Part shown: positions 8,177-15,998 of the stretch, piece after piece | How positions within the stretch are numbered: position 1 is the first letter of the stretch | How the letters are laid out: each line of letters starts with the position of its first letter | Assembly (NCBI RefSeq): GCF_036965045.1 | Contig: NZ_JBALOV010000026.1 | Coordinates: 1 to 64,000 of the forward strand | Source: Ferdinandcohnia sp036965045 | GTDB lineage: Bacteria > Bacillota > Bacilli > Bacillales > Bacillaceae_L | Direction of reading: 5' to 3' | DNA: 64,000 nucleotides | Position numbers and translations under genes: made by a program | Notes under the pieces: generated by a model | Seen by the model: only the letters and a program-made list of their open reading frames with translations | What the model was told of the DNA's origin: nothing | Database searches by the model: none

Positions 8177-8941
8177 ATGTATTGTATGGATTTGACAGGA
8201 AAAGTAGCGATTGTAACAGGCGGAGCCCAAGGAATAGGAAAAGCGATTGTTGATGCATTTTTAGAATGCGGAGCGAAGGTTGCGGTTGCTGACAGAGAAA
8301 TCAATACGGAAAATTCCAATGAACAGTTAGTTTACTTCCAAACCGATGTCACAAAAAGCGATCAAGTAGATAAAACCGTTCATAAGGTAGTCGAACATTT
8401 TGGACGTTTAGATATTTTAGTGAATAACGCGGGAATTTCCAAAATGGATTATGCCATTGATATTAAAGAAGCGGACTGGGATCTTGTGATGGATGTAAAT
8501 GCAAAAGGTGTATACCTTTACAGTCAAGCAGTTGCAAGAATCCTTAAACAGCAAGGTCAGGGTGGTAAAATCATCAACATTTCTTCGCAAGCAGGGAAAA
8601 ATGGGTACCGATTAATGGGAAGCTATGTTGCTTCCAAACATGCGGTTTTAGGCTTTACAAAAACAATGGCCATTGAATTGGCTCAGGATGGAATCAATGT
8701 GAATGCGGTTTGTCCTGGTATTGTTGAAACCGAAATGAAGCATAGAGAGAGAGTGATAGGTGGTGAATTGAGAGGACTTACTGCAGAAGACATAAGGCAA
8801 GAGGACTTTTCTCAGGTCCCGTTAGGCAGAACGGCTAAACCCCAAGATATCGCAAATGTCGTTGTATTTTTAGCTTCAACATACTCAGACTATATGACCG
8901 GTCAAGGGATTAATGTTACGGGTGGTATGACGATGCACTGA
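8177..8941 (+). CDS. Short-chain dehydrogenase/reductase
   Basis: This 254-residue classical SDR binds NAD(P)H through TGGAQGIG near the N terminus, has the structural NNAG, and carries the catalytic Ser-Tyr-Lys set (ISSQAG, then YVASK). The C-terminal GQGINVTGG is typical of sugar-alcohol and acetoin-type dehydrogenases, but the substrate cannot be named. GGAGG at 8164-8168 lies eight bases before the ATG at 8177; an ATG at 8162 overlaps that site and is rejected. The antiporter starts 39 bases after the stop, so the two are likely cotranscribed. Confidence 0.87.
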   Translation: MYCMDLTGKVAIVTGGAQGIGKAIVDAFLECGAKVAVADREINTENSNEQLVYFQTDVTKSDQVDKTVHKVVEHFGRLDILVNNAGISKMDYAIDIKEADWDLVMDVNAKGVYLYSQAVARILKQQGQGGKIINISSQAGKNGYRLMGSYVASKHAVLGFTKTMAIELAQDGINVNAVCPGIVETEMKHRERVIGGELRGLTAEDIRQEDFSQVPLGRTAKPQDIANVVVFLASTYSDYMTGQGINVTGGMTMH

Positions 8942-8980
8942 TTTAGCTTTTATGAATTCAGTTGAAGGGAAGTGTGAGAA

Positions 8981-10309
8981 ATGACGGATGTTAAAAAAGG
9001 AAGCCTTTCTGCGTTGCTTCCATTATTCATTTTTGTTTTATTGTTTGTCGGTACAGGTGTTATTTCTGGTGATTTTTCAAATATGCCATTGAATGTTGCG
9101 ATTATCATTGCTTCGGCAATTGCTTTAGTAATGAACAGAAAGGAAAAATTATCGAAGAAGATCGACATCTTTACTAAAGGCGCAGGCCACCCCAATATTA
9201 TGCTAATGGTCGTTATCTTTATTTTAGCTGGTGCATTTGCCGAAACAGCCAAAGGCATGGGAGCTGTGGAATCAACAGTGAATATGGGGTTAACCTTCAT
9301 ACCTAGTAATCTATTAATGGTAGGATTATTTATTGTAGGATGTTTCATTTCGCTATCAATGGGAACATCCATGGGAACGGTTGCTGCACTTGCCCCAATT
9401 GGAATTGGGATTGCAGAACAAACTGGAATACCAATGGCATTAGCAATGGGAACAGTTATTGGTGGGGCAATGTTTGGTGACAACCTCTCGATGATTTCTG
9501 ATACTACCATTGCCGCTGTTCGAACACAACAAACAAAGATGAGTGATAAATTTAAAACGAATTTTCTAATTGTTTTACCTGGGGTTATTGTTACTGCGAT
9601 TATTCTTTGGTTCGTTACTTCAGGGAACAATGCCGAAGCGATCGGAAATTACTCTTATGACTTTATTAAAGTAGTTCCATACATCGCCGTCCTACTTGCG
9701 GCATTATTAGGGGTTAATGTACTGATCGTCCTATTAGGTGGAACCATTTTTGCAGGCATCGTGGGTGCGATTGATGGTTCGTACACCATGACTGGATTTA
9801 TTAAAGCTGTTTCACAAGGTATTATCGGTATGGAGGATTTAGCGATTGTTGCCGTCTTAATTGGCGGTATGATTGGGATCATCCAGCATAACGGCGGTAT
9901 ACAATGGTTGTTAAACTTTGTAACGAGTAAAATTAAAACGAAAAAAGGTGCTGAGCTTGGAATTGCAGGGTTGGTTAGCGCAACAGATTTAGCTACTGCA
10001 AACAATACAATATCCATTATTATCACTGGTCCATTAGCTAAGAACATTGCGGATGAATATCAAATTGACCCAAGAAAATCTGCGAGTATTCTTGATATTT
10101 TTTCAAGTAGCTGGCAAGGCCTTGTTCCATATGGAGGTCAAATGCTTGTCGCATCAGGGTTAGCAGCAATTTCACCGATTAGCATTCTGGCCTATTCCTA
10201 TTATCCAATTGCTCTATTCGTATGTGGGATTATTGCCATTCTAATCGGTTTTCCTAGGTTCGACCGCAAAATCAAAAAAAGCAAAAGCAGCGTAACTACT
10301 GAAATTTAA
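8981..10309 (+). CDS. nhaC: Na+/H+ antiporter, NhaC family
   Basis: This 442-residue membrane protein has about eleven hydrophobic segments and the NhaC signature GGAMFGDNLSMISDT around residue 165. Family members exchange sodium for protons, though some relatives exchange organic acids (malate/lactate type). It follows an SDR in the same transcript, which leaves open that it moves that enzyme's substrate or product. AAGGGAAG-like bases precede the ATG. A hairpin terminator ends the unit. Confidence 0.85.
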   Translation: MTDVKKGSLSALLPLFIFVLLFVGTGVISGDFSNMPLNVAIIIASAIALVMNRKEKLSKKIDIFTKGAGHPNIMLMVVIFILAGAFAETAKGMGAVESTVNMGLTFIPSNLLMVGLFIVGCFISLSMGTSMGTVAALAPIGIGIAEQTGIPMALAMGTVIGGAMFGDNLSMISDTTIAAVRTQQTKMSDKFKTNFLIVLPGVIVTAIILWFVTSGNNAEAIGNYSYDFIKVVPYIAVLLAALLGVNVLIVLLGGTIFAGIVGAIDGSYTMTGFIKAVSQGIIGMEDLAIVAVLIGGMIGIIQHNGGIQWLLNFVTSKIKTKKGAELGIAGLVSATDLATANNTISIIITGPLAKNIADEYQIDPRKSASILDIFSSSWQGLVPYGGQMLVASGLAAISPISILAYSYYPIALFVCGIIAILIGFPRFDRKIKKSKSSVTTEI

Positions 10310-10312
10310 TGA

Positions 10313-10350
10313 TAAAAGCGAATACCATTTGATGGTTATTCGCTTTTTTT
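10313..10350 (+). terminator. Intrinsic terminator between nhaC and clpP
   Basis: AAAAGCGAATACCA pairs with TGGTTATTCGCTTTT and is followed by T residues. It sits between convergent genes and may serve both. Confidence 0.88.
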
Positions 10351-10365
10351 GATAAGAACCTACAT

Positions 10366-10941
10366 TTATTTAATTACTTCATCAATAATCCCGTATTCCT
10401 TTGCTTCTTCTGCACTCATGTAGTAGTCTCGATCCGTGTCTTTCGCAACCTTTTCAACAGGTTGCCCAGTAAGGTCTGAAATGATTTGATTGGTATGTTC
10501 TCGAAGCTTAAGGATTCGTTTTGCAGAAATTTCGATCTCAGTTGCTTGGCCCCGCACACCACCTAATGGTTGATGTATCATAATTTCACTGTTGGGGAGG
10601 GCGAGTCTTTTCCCTTTTGTTCCGGCTAATAAAAGCATAGCCCCAAAGGATGCAGCCATTCCTGTACAAATGGTCCGAACATCCGGTTTAATATATTGCA
10701 TCGTATCAAAGATGGCAAAACCAGCAGATGTTGAGCCTCCTGGGCTGTTAATATAAAGAGAAATATCTTTATCAGGATCATCAGCTGCTAAAAATAATAG
10801 CTGTGCTACTATACTATTGGCAACAGCATCATTGATTTCATCGCCAATCAAAATAATCCGATCTTTTAATAACCTCGAGTAAATATCATATGAGCGTTCT
10901 CCTCGACTGGATTGTTCAATAACATATGGGATTGAAGTCAT
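10366..10941 (-). CDS. clpP: ATP-dependent Clp protease proteolytic subunit
   Basis: This 191-residue serine peptidase assembles with ClpX or ClpC ATPases to degrade unfolded and regulatory proteins. The catalytic triad is in register with B. subtilis ClpP: Ser98 in GMAASFG, His123 in MIHQPLGG and Asp172 in DRDYY. AAGGAGGG lies seven bases before the ATG at 10941; an upstream ATG at 10968 lacks a site. It starts 31 bases after an ECF sigma gene, unlike the usual solitary clpP locus, so it may be a second, regulated ClpP copy. That cannot be confirmed from this window alone. Confidence 0.93.
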   Translation of the reverse strand: MTSIPYVIEQSSRGERSYDIYSRLLKDRIILIGDEINDAVANSIVAQLLFLAADDPDKDISLYINSPGGSTSAGFAIFDTMQYIKPDVRTICTGMAASFGAMLLLAGTKGKRLALPNSEIMIHQPLGGVRGQATEIEISAKRILKLREHTNQIISDLTGQPVEKVAKDTDRDYYMSAEEAKEYGIIDEVIK

Positions 10942-10972
10942 TTCGTTACCCTCCTTATTCGCTTGCATCTAA

Positions 10973-11683
10973 TTATGCAGCCATAGAGACAGTGCTTGAA
11001 GGGAGTTTATAAAGACGTGATTTTTGCATAGAGCAAATCGGATTTGTATGCTTCGATAAAGAGCGGATAGAAGGTATCGTTTTGATTAATATGGATGGAT
11101 CCTGAGTGTTAAAAGATTCATGTAGTGCTTTTTGAATTTGCTCACGATCTTCCTCTGTCCAATATTGTTCGATAAATTGAGTTCTTTCGTTTTTATCCAA
11201 CCTTTGTTTTGCACGATAAATGGCGGCTTTAACAGCAGTCTCATTTGTATCTAATAGTTCAGCTATTTCAGATAGTTGAAACTGAAACCCTTCTTTTAAG
11301 ACAAATATCACAGCTTGTTTCGGTGTTAACTTATTCATCAGCTGTTGAACTGCCTCAAAGCGATCTTCGATTTGATCGGATTCATTATAGCCATCATCAG
11401 GAATAGCGTCAAGACACTCGTTGCTTCGTTTTCTAACCGTGTCTATCCATTCATTTCGTGCAATTTTATTCAATAGAGCTGTAGATATCGTAGGCTGGTG
11501 CTTATAATGATTCCATGCCTTAATCAAGGATTCCTGGACGAGATCTTCTCCATCCCAGCCGTTTTGGGATATAAACTGGCAATAACGTCGAAGCATTGGA
11601 TAAAGTTCATGTAGATGTTTCTCGGAAAAAGGTTCGTGATGTTCATTAATATCCTCTGATCCATTACAAAGCTTACTATGCAA
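10973..11683 (-). CDS. ECF-type RNA polymerase sigma factor
   Basis: This 236-residue protein has sigma region 2 (EDLVQESLIKAW, about residues 50-65) and region 4 (LTPKQAVIFVLKEGF through ETAVKAAIYRAKQRL, about 120-165), and a C-terminal extension of about 70 residues seen in some ECF groups. The TTG at 11683 is chosen because AAGGAG lies eight bases before it; the GTG at 11692 overlaps that site. No anti-sigma gene is adjacent. Downstream is clpP, so it may drive a protein-quality response. Its target promoter was not identified. Confidence 0.82.
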   Translation of the reverse strand: MHSKLCNGSEDINEHHEPFSEKHLHELYPMLRRYCQFISQNGWDGEDLVQESLIKAWNHYKHQPTISTALLNKIARNEWIDTVRKRSNECLDAIPDDGYNESDQIEDRFEAVQQLMNKLTPKQAVIFVLKEGFQFQLSEIAELLDTNETAVKAAIYRAKQRLDKNERTQFIEQYWTEEDREQIQKALHESFNTQDPSILIKTIPSIRSLSKHTNPICSMQKSRLYKLPSSTVSMAA

Positions 11684-11855
11684 AATAATCACTCCTTAAG
11701 CGCGTCTCTACTTTATAAACGAATAACCGGGTATGAAAAGATACGGGGTAAAAATATTTCTTTCTAATTTTTATTATATTTATGCTTAAAGTCTACAACA
11801 AGAAACGGTTCGTTTGTTTTGTTATACTATACATAAAACAAAAGGTGACTATTCG

Positions 11856-12593
11856 ATGCTACGAAAACTTTCTGCAGATATGCATAAACAGCCCTTTCGG
11901 GGGCCATTCACAATCAACCGAATTCAGGCGGGAGATATTTTTGAGGGGAATAACGATTTTTCTTTCGGTCCATTAAGCATTATCGATCATGCTGTGATGA
12001 AAAAGGGCTTAACCATCAAAATGCATGAGCATGTCAATGATGAAATTTTGAGTTATGTATGGCACGGTACCATGTATCATAAGGATTCAACGGGTTTGGA
12101 GATGCCCATTACTCCAGGTAACCTGATGATGATGAATGCGGGAAAAAGCTTTTGGCATGAGGAAAAAGTGAAAAATGATCAAGTTGAGATGCTTCAAATT
12201 TTTGTTCGGCCACGAAAAACAGATCTTGAACCAACTATACAATTTCATGAAAAGCCTATTCGAAACCGGGACTGGTATCTCATGGTGGGGCCTGAAGAAA
12301 GTCAAGCGCCTCTTCGTGTTAGACAAAACGTCTATATTCTTGATGCGCATCCAAAGCAAGGGGATCAATTAGATATTCCATCCTATAAAGGCCTCAAACC
12401 ATTTTTATATGTGTTGGATGGGGAGATAGCAGTCGGTGATTTTCAACTTAAAAAAATGGAGGCTGTGACGGACATTGATAAGCCTCTACCACCGATAACT
12501 GCAGTCACTGATTCTACTGTTGTGCTATTTCTTGTCGATATGAATGCACCAATGTCAATGATGGGAACAATAAGTGGAAAAAGTGTATTATAG
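11856..12593 (+). CDS. Pirin family protein
   Basis: This 245-residue bicupin matches the pirin family, metal-binding proteins with quercetinase or redox-sensing roles in different organisms. The N-terminal metal motif MHEHVNDE (about residue 52) and a later FWHEE are present, then a second cupin. The ATG at 11856 follows AAAGGTG; in-frame ATGs upstream at 11814 and earlier lack a site. It stands alone between the sigma/clpP pair and a convergent DsbA-fold gene. Exact substrate unknown. Confidence 0.85.
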   Translation: MLRKLSADMHKQPFRGPFTINRIQAGDIFEGNNDFSFGPLSIIDHAVMKKGLTIKMHEHVNDEILSYVWHGTMYHKDSTGLEMPITPGNLMMMNAGKSFWHEEKVKNDQVEMLQIFVRPRKTDLEPTIQFHEKPIRNRDWYLMVGPEESQAPLRVRQNVYILDAHPKQGDQLDIPSYKGLKPFLYVLDGEIAVGDFQLKKMEAVTDIDKPLPPITAVTDSTVVLFLVDMNAPMSMMGTISGKSVL

Positions 12594-12601
12594 TTCTAAA
12601 T

Positions 12602-12643
12602 AAAAAAATCTGTAAACCCAATAGCTGGTATACAGATTTTTTT
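12602..12643 (+). terminator. Intrinsic terminator after pirin gene
   Basis: AAAAATCTGTA pairs with TACAGATTTTT across a 14-nt loop, then further T residues. It may also serve the convergent gene. Confidence 0.85.
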
Positions 12644-12654
12644 CGTTTATTGAC

Positions 12655-12676
12655 GGAGGGACAGGTCCTATGTCCG
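12655..12676 (-). repeat. GGGACAGGTCC...GTCC palindrome, copy 5
   Basis: GGGACAGGTCCTATGTCC lies at the 3' end of the DsbA-fold gene and reads like the family consensus in reverse. Confidence 0.6.
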
Positions 12677-12677
12677 A

Positions 12678-13598
12678 TTATTTTTTCACAAAATATTTTT
12701 CACCGAGTAGTTCTTTTTCTTCATATGTCTCTGGTGTTAATTGGTTCTGAACGAAGTTTTGAAGTTCAGATGGTTCCAAGTCGTACATGACTTCAATTTC
12801 TTTTGCAAACAGAATTTCTTTTTCAAGTAACGTAGATAAAGCAGGTTGTTGTTTTGCTTTTGGTTGTTCTTCACCGGTTATTTTTGATAGACCGGATACA
12901 TAGTAGTCTAGTGAGCGGCTGCCCACAATTTTAACGCCTTTATTATCTTCATTCACCATAATGATGGTTGGAAAACCTCTAGCTCCAAGTTTCGCTGCCA
13001 GTGCAAAGTCTTCGTTTAATAGTTGCTGACCCATAGCAGATTCTGCTTCAGCAATAATCGCTTCTCCGTCTAGCTCTATATGATTTACATTTTCGATCAT
13101 CACGGATTCTTCAGCAATATTTTTATTGAATGCAAATAGTTCTTCTCTTGCATGACGTAAATACTCATTTGCCTTTTCATCACCATGTTTATTTTGAATC
13201 ACCTTGTACACACGAGATGGTGGGAAGGAAGATTGAACAGGATTGTCAATCATCAATGATCCATCGATTGGCATACGCGAATACTCGCCCACTTCTCTCC
13301 AGTGGCCTGCAACATCAGCTGGTCCAGAGATTCCATTTGCCGGATCAACCGGTCCACCATGCCACTTCTCTAGTAATCCACCGAGTACAGTGTGGAAATT
13401 GAAATAATGTCCATATTGTTCCTTGAAACGGCGGAAAGTAGGTTCAAGCGCCCAGCAATGTGAACAAATTGGGTCTGTTACATAATATAAATCGATTTTC
13501 TTTGTCGGCTCAGTAAAATCAATCACTTCCATCTCATCATCACCTGCTACCCCGCATACACCTGTTTCTAAATCACACATTAAATTATTGTTTACCAT
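12678..13598 (-). CDS. DsbA-fold protein related to the ClpXP adaptor SpxH/YjbH
   Basis: This 306-residue cytosolic thioredoxin-fold protein has no signal peptide. It carries a CSHC active site followed by WALEP, the same layout as CPECWSLEP in YjbH, and a cis-proline stretch ARGFPT. YjbH/SpxH delivers the regulator Spx to ClpXP; FrnE-type isomerases are the alternative. The ATG at 13598 follows GTGAGGG; the GTG at 13613 overlaps that site. The N terminus adds a CGVAG segment with extra cysteines. It diverges from a TetR gene across a 16-bp perfect palindrome, so that regulator probably controls it. Confidence 0.75.
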   Translation of the reverse strand: MVNNNLMCDLETGVCGVAGDDEMEVIDFTEPTKKIDLYYVTDPICSHCWALEPTFRRFKEQYGHYFNFHTVLGGLLEKWHGGPVDPANGISGPADVAGHWREVGEYSRMPIDGSLMIDNPVQSSFPPSRVYKVIQNKHGDEKANEYLRHAREELFAFNKNIAEESVMIENVNHIELDGEAIIAEAESAMGQQLLNEDFALAAKLGARGFPTIIMVNEDNKGVKIVGSRSLDYYVSGLSKITGEEQPKAKQQPALSTLLEKEILFAKEIEVMYDLEPSELQNFVQNQLTPETYEEKELLGEKYFVKK

Positions 13599-13701
13599 TT
13601 GTATTTCCCTCACTTTTTTATTTTATTGAATCAATCTGTTTGCTTTGTAATTCCAGTTTAGTGGATAATGGAAAACATAGACACCAATAAAATACTTGAT
13701 A

Positions 13702-13717
13702 TGTTGGATATCCAACA
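13702..13717. promoter_or_regulatory. Perfect 16-bp palindrome, probable TetR operator
   Basis: TGTTGGATATCCAACA is fully self-complementary. It lies in the 159-bp region between the divergent DsbA-fold and TetR genes, 41 bases before the TetR start, the usual place for an autoregulatory operator. Confidence 0.72.
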
Positions 13718-13757
13718 CATTTGAAAAATTGTTGAAAAAGTGGGAGGGACGAATGAA

Positions 13758-14330
13758 TTGTCAGAAGAAAAAACAGATCCACGGGTTCTGCGTACACGAA
13801 AATTAATTATGGATTCCTTTATAGAACTGTCCAGTAAAAAAGAATTTAAAGACATCACGATAAAAGACATCACAACGGAAGCAATGATTAATCGCGCAAC
13901 GTTTTATTATCATTTTGAAGATATTTTTGACTTGCTGGAGAAGGTTTTATCCGAGGTACTGCTAATTAATCTAAATAGCGAGTCCTATAAAGAAAGCGAA
14001 TTGAATGAAGAAACATTTACCGGCCTCTTTAAGGCAATCACGAACTTTCAGCTTTCCTTATCAAATCGGTGCCATCGCGGATATGAGGATACAATTGCCC
14101 GAATTATTCGGGACCAACTTGAAGTTATCTTTTATAAAATGTTAAAAAAACATCATCCTTCAGAGGAAGAAAATTCTCTAAAAGTGACGGCAATCATGTT
14201 AAGTTGGGGAATGTATGGGGCTTCTGCAGAATGGAGAAGAAACCCAGATAATATGAGCCCGGAAGAAATGATTAAACATGTTTTCCCTTTTATAAAATAC
14301 GGATTGTATGTGGAGCAAAAGGTGAAATAA
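13758..14330 (+). CDS. TetR/AcrR family transcriptional regulator
   Basis: This 190-residue repressor has an N-terminal helix-turn-helix (DITIKDITTEAMINRATFYYHF, split around residues 30-52) and a C-terminal ligand domain ending in a helix with WGMYGASAEWRR. The TTG at 13758 is preferred because GGGAGGG lies nine bases upstream; the GTG at 13740 overlaps that site. It diverges from the DsbA-fold gene with a perfect palindrome between them. Ligand unknown. Confidence 0.85.
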   Translation: MSEEKTDPRVLRTRKLIMDSFIELSSKKEFKDITIKDITTEAMINRATFYYHFEDIFDLLEKVLSEVLLINLNSESYKESELNEETFTGLFKAITNFQLSLSNRCHRGYEDTIARIIRDQLEVIFYKMLKKHHPSEEENSLKVTAIMLSWGMYGASAEWRRNPDNMSPEEMIKHVFPFIKYGLYVEQKVK

Positions 14331-14405
14331 TACTTTCGTCATTGAATGTATATTTTGTTTTTAAATGGTAAAACCTAAAATTACTAAACATAAGGAGCGA
14401 TAATG

Positions 14406-14630
14406 ATGAGTGGATTACAACGTTTAGCGCTTGCTTTAGTAATAATTGGGGCAATTAATTGGGGGCTAATTGGGCTTTTCCAATTCGATTTGGTAGCAGC
14501 CATTTTTGGAGGACAGGATTCGTTTCTGTCTAGACTTATTTACGGTTTAGTAGGGTTAAGCGGTTTATACAGCCTTATGCTTCTCTTTAAACCCGACCGG
14601 GAAGTTGTACCAGATACTAGCAGAACGTAA
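14406..14630 (+). CDS. DUF378 family small membrane protein
   Basis: This 74-residue protein has two hydrophobic helices (about residues 5-27 and 42-62) and the DUF378 pattern of NWGLIGLF followed by a serine- and leucine-rich second helix (SRLIYGLVGLSGLYSL). The family has no assigned function. AAGGAG lies eight bases before the second of two adjacent ATGs, which is therefore chosen over 14403. The gene appears to be transcribed alone. Confidence 0.85.
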   Translation: MSGLQRLALALVIIGAINWGLIGLFQFDLVAAIFGGQDSFLSRLIYGLVGLSGLYSLMLLFKPDREVVPDTSRT

Positions 14631-14651
14631 GAACTAGAAAAGCACCCTCAA

Positions 14652-14692
14652 GATAGATCAAGCCATATGGTTTGGTCTATTTTACGTTTAGG
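14652..14692 (+). terminator. Weak hairpin after DUF378 gene
   Basis: ATAGATCAAGCC pairs with GGTTTGGTCTAT around an ATAT loop. Only a short T-rich tail follows. Confidence 0.55.
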
Positions 14693-14756
14693 GGAAAAAA
14701 TGAGAAGATATCCTTGTGTAGACCAAGGCAAATTTAGAATTAAGATACTTAATTTT

Positions 14757-14784
14757 TGGGGGACATGAACGGCCCGCATCCCTA
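14757..14784 (+). repeat. Degenerate GGGACA palindrome, copy 6
   Basis: GGGGGACATGAACGGCCCGC is followed by ATCCCTA just before the C45 gene's ribosome site. The TGTCCC arm has decayed to CATCCC. Confidence 0.45.
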
Positions 14785-14798
14785 GGAGGATTTAAGTG

Positions 14799-15854
14799 AT
14801 GAAGAGGATTTTTGCTGATGTGATTCAGTTTCGGGGGAGTCATTATGATTTCGGTTATATACAGGGGGAGCGGCTAAGGGATTCCTTCTTGGTCAAGAAT
14901 CGGGAGCAGCAATGGAAGGTAAGAAAACCACTGTTTCGTATTGATACGGAGGAAACGAAAGAAGTATTTGAACGCTTGGCTCCGTTTATGTGGACAGAAT
15001 TTTTGGGGCTTCAGGATGCTTTACAATGGTCGATGGAAAAGGTATTGATGGAGTTTGGAGGATACAGGGTGAACATCAGGCCCTCAGGCTGTTCGATTTT
15101 GGTGGGAGACAATTATATGATTCGGAATTATGATTATCATCCAAAGACCTATGATGGGCGCCTCGTGGTTTTTCAACCGACAGATGGGGGGCATGCGACC
15201 CTCGGTTTAACCCAAAAAATTACCGGACGATCAGACGGGATGAACGAAAAGGGATTATCGATGGGGTATACGTTTATGAACAGGAGGCGACCGGGGAATG
15301 GTTTTGTATGTTATATGATTGGAAGACTTATTCTTGAACGATGCGCAAATGTAGAAGAAGCCGTAAATTTGTTAAAAGAGATTCCACATCGAGGCTCTTT
15401 TAGCTATGTTTTATTTGATTCTAGCTGTGAAATGCCTTTTATCGTGGAAACCTCACCAAGAAGAGTTGAGGTAAGGCAAGGAAAAACGTGCACTAATCAT
15501 TTTAAAATCTTAACAGAAGAAAATCGCCGCGTCCTTGATGACTCAAATAAGAGGCTGCAGGCGATAGAAGAAAAAGAACATTTAAACGGTCTTGAGGCGT
15601 TTCAGCTGCTGAATGATACGGATAAAGGAGTTTTCTCTAAGCTCTATGGAAGCTGGGCGGGGACCATTCATACTTCAGCTTATTTTCCTGAACGTTTAGA
15701 AGCATGGTGTGCACTAGGGGGAGATCAGGAACCTACTACATTTGATTTTTCAAACTGGTTAAAGGGAACTGACTTTCCGAAGGCAAAAATCGAAGGTGAA
15801 GTGGATACTGACATCCCATTTGTCAATATGGAGAAAGCGGATTGGTTTAAATAA
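14799..15854 (+). CDS. C45 family Ntn-hydrolase (acyltransferase/amidase-like)
   Basis: This 351-residue protein matches peptidase family C45, whose members hydrolyse or transfer linear amides (for example isopenicillin N acyltransferase). In such enzymes cleavage before an internal Cys frees the nucleophile. Here the candidate is the Cys in PSGCSILVGDN, followed by MIRNYDYHP, both family features. A GMNEKGLSMG stretch also fits. GGAGG lies nine bases before the ATG at 14799; the GTG at 14796 is a possible alternative. Substrate unknown; Bacillus members are often annotated as choloylglycine-type hydrolases. Confidence 0.8.
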   Translation: MKRIFADVIQFRGSHYDFGYIQGERLRDSFLVKNREQQWKVRKPLFRIDTEETKEVFERLAPFMWTEFLGLQDALQWSMEKVLMEFGGYRVNIRPSGCSILVGDNYMIRNYDYHPKTYDGRLVVFQPTDGGHATLGLTQKITGRSDGMNEKGLSMGYTFMNRRRPGNGFVCYMIGRLILERCANVEEAVNLLKEIPHRGSFSYVLFDSSCEMPFIVETSPRRVEVRQGKTCTNHFKILTEENRRVLDDSNKRLQAIEEKEHLNGLEAFQLLNDTDKGVFSKLYGSWAGTIHTSAYFPERLEAWCALGGDQEPTTFDFSNWLKGTDFPKAKIEGEVDTDIPFVNMEKADWFK

Positions 15855-15900
15855 TCGTGGGGCGGAGAGATTGACTTCCGGCTCCTTTTTTCTTAGGTCA

Positions 15901-15922
15901 AAGACAGGTCCATTTGCCCCCG
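15901..15922 (+). repeat. Degenerate GGGACA-family remnant, copy 7
   Basis: GACAGGTCCATTTGCCCCC resembles the reverse-form repeat but has lost one arm. Confidence 0.35.
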
Positions 15923-15957
15923 TTTCATTATACCTACAACAACTTTCATAGTCCGTA

Positions 15958-15966
15958 TGCTATAAT
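15958..15966 (+). promoter_or_regulatory. Extended -10 promoter before guaD
   Basis: TGCTATAAT is an extended -10 about 33 bases before the start codon. No good -35 is present, as is common with extended -10 promoters. Confidence 0.55.
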
Positions 15967-15998
15967 ATACGAAAAAAAAGCGAGATACAGGTGACAAA

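Noticed and set aside
8950..10047. Antisense frames of 226 and 130 codons opposite nhaC
   Set aside because: They mirror a hydrophobic transporter gene and lack ribosome sites; nhaC is a clear family member.
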